From NCBI GenBank assembly GCA_021811115.1, contig JAJZPP010000065.1, positions 1 to 5,208 of the forward strand: DNA of 5,208 nt. Reading direction: 5' to 3'. This stretch comes from a bacterium (GTDB taxonomy: Bacteria > Chlamydiota > Chlamydiia > Chlamydiales > FEN-1388). A model generated the notes under the pieces. It saw only the letters and a program-made list of their open reading frames with translations, had not been told where the DNA came from and ran no database searches. This document shows positions 1-5,208 of this stretch, in pieces. The translations under genes and the position numbers were made by a program. Each line of letters begins with the position of its first letter. The stretch's first letter is position 1.

Positions 1-53
1 AAACTTTGTATACCATGGCTTACATAGGTATGTAGGCATGGTATACAAAGTTT
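1..53. repeat. Long imperfect palindrome downstream of the Sel1-repeat gene
   Basis: The left arm (1-26) and right arm (29-53) are reverse complements except for one mismatch and one single-base bulge near the centre. The outer 17 bases, starting AAACTTTGTATACCATG, match perfectly. Only two bases separate the arms, so as RNA a few central pairs would open to form the loop. It lies 58 bases past the stop of the minus-strand Sel1-repeat gene, where a transcription terminator would sit. The stem is AT-rich, and its own outer TTT is the only U-tract visible before the window ends. It could instead be a protein-binding palindrome or a small mobile palindromic repeat. The arms may continue to the left of the window. 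Confidence 0.65.
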
Positions 54-111
54 AATATGCGGAAAAAGACAAGACAGATATTCAAGGGATTTAAGGGATG
101 TTGTACTAGTG
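54..111. other. Short intergenic stretch without a gene
   Basis: This is the spacer between the Sel1 gene stop and the palindrome. It is AT-rich and carries two copies of AAGGGAT nine bases apart (84-90 and 93-99). No open frame or clear regulatory site is visible. Confidence 0.5.
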
Positions 112-1458
112 CTATATCCCTGTTACGAACGTATTGCTCTCCAAAAGCGCAGCAAAGGTGGTGTTTTTGAACACACCATACCCTTCGCGATAACATACCG
201 CGAGTCTCTGTCGCGCCTCGAGACTCCCTCCGTCAACCCCCTTCCATAAGAGCATTGTCACCCGCTCCTTAAGCCCATCGACCCCCTCAGAATATGCTGG
301 CGCCGCCGATACTTTGGACTGGTACCACGTCGCGAGCCGTAACACAAGCGAGAGGTCGTGCTGGAAGGGATCCATCGCCCGAGGATCCAGGTCATACGCC
401 AAGGCGTAGGTGACCAACGCTTGCGCCTCGTCTTGAAGAGAGGGTACCACGTTCTGGAGCGCGGGGACGAGTTTTAAAGAAATATCTTTACAGACGTCCT
501 GAAAAATCCTGTGAGCCCAGTGTGGTTCTTCTTCATACTCCTTGACACACAGGCGGATGGCAGCCTCCTCATTTTTCTCAACACCAAGGCCGAAAAAGAG
601 CATCTGAGCCATAAGATATCGAGCGATGGTAAAATTTTTTTCTACGCTTTGTTGGAAAAAGGAGAACGCTTCACGGTAGAGAGGTGTTGCCACATTTGTT
701 GGCTGTCTCTCTGCTCGCTGCATGTACTGCAGACCCACATCATACAAAAAAGCCCCGTCCTCCATTAATTCACCCTCTTGAAAGGGTGTGAGCTCATATG
801 CACAGATAAAGAAGCTAATGGCAAGGGCGTGATCTTTGGCGTCCGCACAGTTGTACCTCGAGGCATATGGCAGAAGCTCTTTACTCAACCCATTCGGGAA
901 AGCCTCTTTTTCTTCCTGAAGGAACTTGACGGCTCGCTGCGGTTCGACCTCGTAGACAGAGATAAAACATCTGAGCGCTTCCAGATCGTTTTTTGCACAC
1001 CCAAGACCACAATAGTACAGGAAAGTCAGTTCAAGCCGCGCTCGAGACGAGGTCTCTTTTAGCTGAGAGAAAAGTTCAAACGCGTTCCGATACTTCTTTC
1101 TGGCCTGCACATCATCCGTTTCGTTTTCCGCTCCCTCCACAATATCGAATCCGACAGCCAGCTTCACCTTTGTGGCCGTGGGGACTGAAAACAGCCTTGT
1201 TATGATCTTGTTGATACGCTCCAACAATCCTTCATCAGTACAATATGTTTGAGTTTTGACAAGAAGTTTCCACACTTCCAATCGATGAACAACCCGTAAC
1301 TGTTGGTCACTGAGCTCAGCGAGCTGGCTCAATATCCCGAGAACCTTCCACAAGACTGTCTCTCGATGTGGCGTTTGCAAGAGAAGAGTTCTGACAGCCG
1401 GCAAGGCATGAAGAGGGCTCACGTTCGGCTCAGCAAATAGTGTCGCACGTGTCGTCAT
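112..1458 (-). CDS. Sel1-like / TPR-type repeat protein, 448 aa
   Basis: This is an alpha-helical solenoid protein of the Sel1/TPR class. Such proteins usually act as protein-protein interaction scaffolds, and no partner or substrate can be named here. No enzymatic motif, signal peptide or membrane segment is evident, so it is probably cytosolic. Sel1-type cores ending in GxG-x2-KN occur at about residues 140-156 (YYCGLGCAKN), 279-295 (FFGLGVEKN) and 415-431 (REGYGVFKN). They recur at about 137-residue spacing within a larger repeat unit, and the last unit stops soon after its motif. Residues 1-100 are a separate helical region. The ATG start is well supported: AAGGAG lies 7 bases upstream and overlaps the uvrC stop, and only 11 bases separate the two genes. 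The gene is therefore probably the last of an rlmN-uvrC-sel1 operon. The class is fairly certain, but the function is unknown. Confidence 0.85.
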   Translation of the reverse strand: MTTRATLFAEPNVSPLHALPAVRTLLLQTPHRETVLWKVLGILSQLAELSDQQLRVVHRLEVWKLLVKTQTYCTDEGLLERINKIITRLFSVPTATKVKLAVGFDIVEGAENETDDVQARKKYRNAFELFSQLKETSSRARLELTFLYYCGLGCAKNDLEALRCFISVYEVEPQRAVKFLQEEKEAFPNGLSKELLPYASRYNCADAKDHALAISFFICAYELTPFQEGELMEDGAFLYDVGLQYMQRAERQPTNVATPLYREAFSFFQQSVEKNFTIARYLMAQMLFFGLGVEKNEEAAIRLCVKEYEEEPHWAHRIFQDVCKDISLKLVPALQNVVPSLQDEAQALVTYALAYDLDPRAMDPFQHDLSLVLRLATWYQSKVSAAPAYSEGVDGLKERVTMLLWKGVDGGSLEARQRLAVCYREGYGVFKNTTFAALLESNTFVTGI

Positions 1459-1465
1459 AGGTTCA

Positions 1466-1471
1466 CTCCTT
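1466..1471 (-). promoter_or_regulatory. Ribosome-binding site of the Sel1-repeat gene, overlapping the uvrC stop
   Basis: On the minus strand the text reads TAAGGAGTGAACCTATG. The TAA that ends uvrC supplies the first bases of an AAGGAG Shine-Dalgarno sequence 7 bases before the ATG. Ribosomes finishing uvrC would cover this site, which suggests coupled translation and fixes the start of the downstream gene. Confidence 0.8.
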
Positions 1472-3311
1472 AGCGATGAAATGTGTGAAAGATAGCTTGC
1501 GCATCGGTGTGGTTCAGCCCGCTTCGTGCCATGATCTCTTCTACAGTCGCCTGTGCGATATCTTCAACGCCCCGAAATGCCATCAACAGCTTATGCCGCT
1601 TTACCTCTCCTATCCCCTTAATACCATCAAGTCGGCTCGACAGATGGGTCACAAGGCGGCGCTTTTTCTGAAACTGGATGGCAAACCGGTGGGCTTCATC
1701 GCGGATCCGCTGGAGGAAGTGGAGCTCTGAGGAGCGCTCAGGAAAGAGGAACGGCCCATCTCTTCCCGCCACAAAGAACTGCTCCCGCGTCATCCCTCGA
1801 TCATGACGCCCATGCTCCTTGGCAATCCCCACCACATCAACGTCTAAAAAGCCCACCTCTCGCAGCGTCCGGAGAACCGATGCGAGCTGTTCCTTCCCTC
1901 CATCGACGAGGATGAGATCGGGAAGCTCCTCCGTCTCCCCTCCCTTGCTATACCGCCTGCGGACCGCCTCGTCGAGCATGGCAAGGTCGTTTCCAATGGT
2001 CACACCCCTCATGATAAACTTTCGATAGCGGGATGTCTCCCGATCCCCATCCACATACCCGACACAAGCAGCTACTAGCCCCTTGCCCGCAAAATGAGAG
2101 GCGTCAAAGCAATCGATGATACGGGGCAGCCGCTTGAGCCCAAAATGCTCCTGGATGGACACCCCAATCGCCGTCTTCCGCCGATGGATATCTGGCGTTT
2201 GAAACAGTTTGGCCCGCGCATTATCGCAGGCAAGGGCGACAAGCGCATGTTCCGCCGGTGTCGTAGGCCTCTTGATAAGAATCTGAGCGTTAAAATGGGT
2301 GCATAACCCATCGTGGAGTGGTTCTAGAGGCCATTGTCCCGTAGGAATCAAAATTTCTTTTACACCCTCAAGATCGGCGCGACTTAAGTAGTATTGGGCC
2401 ACAAGCTGCTCCTCGCAATCAGAAGAGACGCCCTCTTCTTCGAGGTCAAAACACCACGACTCGCCAAAGACAAGAGAGGATTGTCGATAGTGCATGAGGG
2501 CGAGCGCCAGCCGCTTCCCCTCTTGCCAGCAACCCACAACATCGGTATCAGAGGTTCCCTTTGTCTTTTCAGAGACTTTTTCCTCATGGATGGCGGAGAG
2601 CAACTCGAGCTTGCGATGCCAGACAGCCGCCTTCTCAAATTCGAGACGATCGCTTGCCGCCTGCATCTCAGACCGCAGCATCGCCTCCACAGCAGCCGTC
2701 TTTCCAGAGAGAACAGAGGTGGCCAGGTGGACTGAAGCGGCGTATTCCTCTTGTGTGATGGAGCCGACACACGGGGCGGTGCACCGACGCAGTTGGTAGA
2801 GCAAGCAGGGGGCTGTGCGACGCCGAAACTCTTCGTCAGAACACTGACGGAGCATGCAGACTCTGACCACCAAATCAAAGAGGTGTCGTGTGACCATCTG
2901 CCGCGCAAAAGGGCCAAAAAGCCTGCCCTTATGAGATTGTGGAAGGTCCTTCCCGCGCACCATTTCAATGAGCGGAAACGGGTGATCGGTTGTAAGGCGA
3001 ATGAGGAGCGGGCTGCGATCATCTTTCAGGAGGATATTATACGGGGGCCTATGCTGCCTAATCAGCCGAGCCTCTAAGAGCAGCGCCTCTGCTTCAGTAG
3101 CGGTGATAATGGTCTGAATATCGACCACCTTTGCCAAGAGAAAAGGAATCTGAACTCTCCCATCACCCCCCGGAAAATACTGCTTGAGCCTCATTTTGAG
3201 GTGTTTGGCTTTCCCAATGTAGAGGACAGCGCCTTCGCCATCTTTCATCAGGTAGACGCCGGGGCCATCAGGGTAGCTGTTCAACAGCGCGACATCAAAG
3301 AGCGGGTGCAT
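1470..3311 (-). CDS. uvrC: Excinuclease ABC subunit C (UvrC)
   Basis: UvrC is recruited by UvrB at damaged DNA and makes both incisions of nucleotide excision repair. At 613 aa it is full length. The GIY-YIG nuclease domain (3' incision) is at about 15-100, with GVY at 18-20, YIGKAK at 31-36, R41, the likely catalytic E80 and N92. Cysteines C157, C169, C177 and C181 match the spacing of the Fe-S cluster of E. coli UvrC. A UVR (UvrB-binding) segment lies at about 210-248. The RNase H-like domain (5' incision) carries D403 (CFDASH), D470 (LILVDGGKEQL) and H541 (QRIRDEAHRFAI), assigned to the catalytic triad by analogy with Thermotoga UvrC. A tandem helix-hairpin-helix (DGIKGIGEVKRHKLL) closes the protein at about 557-613. 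No key residue is missing. The ATG overlaps the end of rlmN by 17 bases with only a weak GGA upstream, so translational coupling to rlmN is likely. Confidence 0.98.
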   Translation of the reverse strand: MHPLFDVALLNSYPDGPGVYLMKDGEGAVLYIGKAKHLKMRLKQYFPGGDGRVQIPFLLAKVVDIQTIITATEAEALLLEARLIRQHRPPYNILLKDDRSPLLIRLTTDHPFPLIEMVRGKDLPQSHKGRLFGPFARQMVTRHLFDLVVRVCMLRQCSDEEFRRRTAPCLLYQLRRCTAPCVGSITQEEYAASVHLATSVLSGKTAAVEAMLRSEMQAASDRLEFEKAAVWHRKLELLSAIHEEKVSEKTKGTSDTDVVGCWQEGKRLALALMHYRQSSLVFGESWCFDLEEEGVSSDCEEQLVAQYYLSRADLEGVKEILIPTGQWPLEPLHDGLCTHFNAQILIKRPTTPAEHALVALACDNARAKLFQTPDIHRRKTAIGVSIQEHFGLKRLPRIIDCFDASHFAGKGLVAACVGYVDGDRETSRYRKFIMRGVTIGNDLAMLDEAVRRRYSKGGETEELPDLILVDGGKEQLASVLRTLREVGFLDVDVVGIAKEHGRHDRGMTREQFFVAGRDGPFLFPERSSELHFLQRIRDEAHRFAIQFQKKRRLVTHLSSRLDGIKGIGEVKRHKLLMAFRGVEDIAQATVEEIMARSGLNHTDAQAIFHTFHR

Positions 3312-4341
3312 GTTCCACGAAGGCTAATTGTCCACAGGCAGCCGCGATATCACGCCCCTTCGTAAACCGACAGGTTGTCACGATTCCTCCCTTCTTGAGG
3401 ATATCTCGAAAGGCGACAATCCGGTCAGTCTCTGGCCGCTTCAACGCAACGCCTGCGACTGGGTTATAGGGAATAAGATTGACAGAGCATGGCGGCTTGA
3501 TGAGTCGAATCAACGCATGGGCATCGTCAGGGCTGTCATTGATGCCTGCCAGCAGGATGTACTCATAGGTAATATCTCGGCCAGTCGCCTTTCGGTACTC
3601 CTCGAGGGCACGCAAAATGTCTCCCAGCTCATAGTGACGGGCATACGGAATGATCTTTTTCCGAACCTCCTGACTTGGGGCGTGGAGGGAAAAGGCGAGG
3701 TTAATGGCAATCCCCTCGGTAGCAAGTGCGCGGATTCCTTCCACCACGCCCACAGTCGAGAGGGTAATTCGTCGCTGTGAGAGGCCAAGGCGATCGGGGT
3801 GAATGAGCGTTCGTATGGCGGCAACAACCGCCTCATAATTGCGAAGAGGCTCTCCCATTCCCATGAAGACCACGTGGGAGACTTTCTGTCCAAGCCGCAT
3901 CAACTCTCGGTTGATCTCCATGACCTGTCCGACAATCTCGGCGGTCGTCAGATTCCTTAAGAAACCGGCCCGTCCTGATGCGCAGAAGGCGCACCCAACA
4001 GGGCAGCCAACCTGCGAAGAGACACAGACGGTCATGCGGCCGGGCGCCTCTATGAGCACTGATTCGACGAAGTGGCCGTCATGCAGTTTCCATAAATATT
4101 TTGTCGTCTCCCCATCTTCTGAACGCTCCTTCTTGACCCACTCGAGCGGGGAAATCGAGAACTGGGCTTTTAGACTCTCTTGTAAAGATTTTCCTACATT
4201 CATCATGGCATCGAAGGATGAAGCAGACCGCTTCCACACCCACTCTTCAATCTGTTTAGCCCGAAACGCGGGTTCACCGTGCTGCTGTAGCCATGCCACA
4301 AGTGATTCACGAGGCGTTTCATACAATTGTTGACGCTGCAT
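3295..4341 (-). CDS. rlmN: Dual-specificity rRNA/tRNA adenine-C2 methyltransferase (RlmN), radical SAM
   Basis: RlmN uses radical S-adenosylmethionine chemistry to methylate C2 of A2503 in 23S rRNA and A37 in some tRNAs. Counting from the chosen ATG (348 aa), the cluster-binding CxxxCxxC is C113-C117-C120 (GCPVGCAFCASG). The SAM-contact motif GMGEPL is at 161-166. The two catalytic cysteines are C106 and C336 (CGQL), the latter being the methyl-carrying one by comparison with E. coli. The N-terminal RNA-binding region (FRAKQIEEWVWK, 26-37) is intact. RlmN and the resistance enzyme Cfr share this fold, but core-genome context and overall sequence favour RlmN. The frame stays open to an in-frame GTG at 4425 (376 aa). 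I prefer ATG 4341 because family similarity begins there, the extra 28 residues look unconserved, and a candidate promoter lies inside that extension. Neither start has a good Shine-Dalgarno sequence. The gene overlaps uvrC. Confidence 0.97.
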   Translation of the reverse strand: MQRQQLYETPRESLVAWLQQHGEPAFRAKQIEEWVWKRSASSFDAMMNVGKSLQESLKAQFSISPLEWVKKERSEDGETTKYLWKLHDGHFVESVLIEAPGRMTVCVSSQVGCPVGCAFCASGRAGFLRNLTTAEIVGQVMEINRELMRLGQKVSHVVFMGMGEPLRNYEAVVAAIRTLIHPDRLGLSQRRITLSTVGVVEGIRALATEGIAINLAFSLHAPSQEVRKKIIPYARHYELGDILRALEEYRKATGRDITYEYILLAGINDSPDDAHALIRLIKPPCSVNLIPYNPVAGVALKRPETDRIVAFRDILKKGGIVTTCRFTKGRDIAAACGQLAFVEHAPAL

Positions 4342-4375
4342 ATGTATTTCAAAAACTAATACTTTAGAAGCTACA

Positions 4376-4405
4376 AGTATACAGAATGTCCTACGTTGTC
4401 GTCTA
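4376..4405 (-). promoter_or_regulatory. Candidate sigma-70-type promoter for rlmN-uvrC-sel1
   Basis: On the minus strand a -10-like TATACT (4376-4381) lies 18 bases downstream of a weak -35-like TAGACG (4400-4405). Transcription would start near 4368, giving a leader of roughly 27 bases before the ATG at 4341. It falls inside the longer GTG-initiated reading frame, which supports the shorter RlmN. The -35 element matches TTGACA at only four of six positions, so this is suggestive only. Confidence 0.35.
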
Positions 4406-4432
4406 TTCAGGTTTCCTTCTCTCACGCAAAGA

Positions 4433-4496
4433 ATGAAGGATTTTGCCTGATACGCACGATAAAATTTTTATCATGCGTATCAGGCAAATCCTTCAT
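4433..4496. terminator. Long near-perfect hairpin between the HicB-like gene and rlmN
   Basis: The left arm (4433-4464) and right arm (4466-4496) are complementary over about 31 positions, with one bulged T (in 4441-4444) and one mismatch (C4458 region). The AT-rich centre (AAAATTTTT) would form the loop. The hairpin begins 8 bases past the stop of the minus-strand HicB-like gene and ends just before the rlmN promoter region, a natural place to insulate the two transcription units. It lacks a strong U-tract: ATTCTTTG follows on the minus strand and ATATCATGTTTTA on the plus strand. The stem is also longer than a usual intrinsic terminator. A miniature palindromic mobile element or a protein-binding site is an alternative. 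Confidence 0.5.
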
Positions 4497-4504
4497 ATCA
4501 TGTT

Positions 4505-4861
4505 TTAATGGGTAGCAAGATGTAACTTTTGCATACCAGCATCAATCAGGACATCCAACGTCTTGCTAATCGATTTGTGCATCTGTCTGGCAGCCTTGGC
4601 AATGAAGTAGTGGCGCTCACAATCCGTTCTGTAGGCAATGTTTCCTCGGAATTTGGTCTTATCTATCGGCTCGGGAATCGGCTCTCCTTGCTTTGCATAC
4701 AGTTTAAGAGCGGCAGCTATGGCCTCTTTTATGGCATGCATTCCAGCTTCGATGGATTCAGCGTCAGTACAGACTCCGGGGAGCTCGTTAACTCGAATGA
4801 TATAAATATTTTTACCTTCGTGTAGCTCCTGCTCAACGGTGTATGACCAATTTAACTTCAA
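4505..4861 (-). CDS. HicB-family antitoxin-like protein, probably frameshifted near its N-terminus
   Basis: HicB proteins neutralise the mRNA interferase HicA and repress their own operon. The partial RNase H-like fold is visible at residues 1-66: KLNWSYTVEQE, then NELPGVCTDAESIEAG, then a helix, and GEPIPEP. A ribbon-helix-helix-like DNA-binding domain follows at about 70-108 (FRGNIAYRTDCERHYFIAKA, then SISKTLDVLIDAG). The frame as it stands can only start at TTG 4861, which has no ribosome-binding site. A better start is ATG 4890, downstream of AAGGAGG at 4903-4909. It reads MVTKK and then stops after six codons, because a run of seven A (4875-4881) is one base short. Adding one A gives MVTKKNLDYYLKLNWSY, a typical HicB-family opening. 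No HicA-like gene is present in the window. The family call is firm. Whether the gene is intact, slippage-expressed or decayed is open. Confidence 0.85.
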   Translation of the reverse strand: MKLNWSYTVEQELHEGKNIYIIRVNELPGVCTDAESIEAGMHAIKEAIAAALKLYAKQGEPIPEPIDKTKFRGNIAYRTDCERHYFIAKAARQMHKSISKTLDVLIDAGMQKLHLATH

Positions 4862-4879
4862 ATAGTAGTCTAAATTTTT

Positions 4880-5208
4880 TTAGTAACCATGATCGGTTAA
4901 TACCTCCTTCAAATCCCTCATCGGTGGTGTAATATGTATCCCAATTTTGCCAGCTTCATTCATTTTCAAAAGCGCGCGCGTCTTTCCGAAAGCGGCTCTA
5001 GTGTGCTTTTTACAGGCCTCATGCCAAACTGCCCAAGTCCAAAGAGGATATCATAGTCAGCGCATATTTCTGCGACACTCCACGAAATAATAGTTGGGGG
5101 TTTACCGTCTATAGTAATACCAAGATTGTGGCAAACCTTTTCTACCGTAGTTTTCTTTGGGTTATCTTTATAGCGATCTTCACGCTGCCGCCTACACAAT
5201 AGTGGCTC
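4880..5208 (-). pseudogene. Unrecognised gene, 3' part only, with an apparent single-base frameshift
   Basis: I do not recognise this family. One frame is open from the right edge of the window and ends at TGA 4966-4968. It includes SWSVAEICADYDILFGLG. A TTG at 5199 could start it, but the open frame reaches the edge, so the gene probably begins outside. A second frame, open from 5050 to TAA 4880-4882, reads AVWHEACKKHTRAAFGKTRA and then GKIGIHITPPMRDLKEVL, and it looks more protein-like than the tail of the first frame. Adding one base at the GGG (5032-5034) joins FGLG directly to AVWHEACKK. Repaired this way, the gene would end 11 bases inside the corrected hicB start, in the position where hicA normally lies. 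No HicA double-stranded-RNA-binding-like pattern is visible, so toxin function is not claimed. GC here is about 42%, lower than the rlmN-uvrC core. Confidence 0.45.
4903..4909 (-). promoter_or_regulatory. Strong Shine-Dalgarno sequence pointing to the original hicB start
   Basis: AAGGAGG on the minus strand lies 12 bases before ATG 4890, slightly far but usable. It also lies 41 bases before the TTG at 4861, too far to serve that codon. It sits inside the end of the upstream frame, as expected for coupled genes. It is the main evidence that translation of the HicB-like gene began at 4890 rather than 4861. Confidence 0.5.

Noticed and set aside
84..99. Two AAGGGAT copies nine bases apart
   Set aside because: Two short AT-rich copies are expected by chance and do not suggest an iteron or repeat array.
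511..1205. Plus-strand open frames opposite the Sel1-repeat gene
   Set aside because: They have no recognisable motifs or ribosome-binding sites, and they lie entirely antisense to a well-supported gene.
2384..3022. A 212-codon minus-strand frame inside uvrC
   Set aside because: It is out of frame with an unmistakable UvrC. Its Arg/Ser-rich, low-complexity translation is typical of a shadow frame.
3328..4333. Plus-strand open frames opposite rlmN
   Set aside because: They are antisense shadows of a conserved enzyme, with no independent family signal.
4529..4825. 98-codon plus-strand frame opposite the HicB-like gene
   Set aside because: The minus-strand frame shows both HicB domains. The plus frame has no recognisable feature.
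4971..4980. Alternating GC run (AGCGCGCGCG)
   Set aside because: It is too short to claim Z-DNA or a regulatory role, and it lies within a probable coding frame.
4875..5011. Programmed -1 ribosomal frameshifting as the definite explanation for the broken frames
   Set aside because: Neither the A-run near hicB nor A-AAA-AGC is a canonical strong heptamer in the right register, and no clear stimulatory structure is visible. A lost base is the simpler explanation.

Overview
The window is a bacterial chromosomal segment in which every gene I can support lies on the minus strand, so the map reads from right to left. The centre is a tight three-gene run of rlmN, uvrC and a Sel1/TPR-type repeat protein. 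The rlmN and uvrC frames overlap by 17 bases. The Sel1 gene's ribosome-binding site is built over the uvrC stop codon. These three genes probably form one operon, and a candidate promoter lies just upstream of the most likely rlmN start. RlmN modifies 23S rRNA and tRNA, and UvrC is the nuclease of nucleotide excision repair. The Sel1 protein has no assigned substrate, so the link among the three is shared transcription rather than a known pathway.

To the right (4497-5208) is a smaller, more AT-rich accessory-looking block. It holds a HicB-family antitoxin gene and, just upstream, part of an unrecognised gene that runs off the window edge. Both genes appear to need one extra base to read correctly: the HicB gene at a run of seven A, and the upstream gene near a GGG. 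With those two bases restored they become an 11-base-overlapping, translationally coupled pair laid out like a toxin-antitoxin operon. The upstream member does not look like HicA. This is the most interesting part of the window. The causes to separate are gene decay, homopolymer sequencing error and slippage-dependent expression.

Two long, nearly perfect palindromes flank the operon: 1-53 downstream of the Sel1 gene, and 4433-4496 between the HicB gene and rlmN. They are unrelated in sequence but alike in design. Each could end transcription, although neither has a strong U-tract on the minus strand.

The organism cannot be fixed from this window. GC is roughly 50-55% in the core and lower on the right. 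The UvrC text (LRQCSDEEF followed by the PC-x7-C-x3-C cluster) and the Sel1-repeat gene would suit a member of the Chlamydiota or a wider PVC lineage, but that is a low-confidence impression. I saw no rRNA, tRNA, CRISPR array or transposase.
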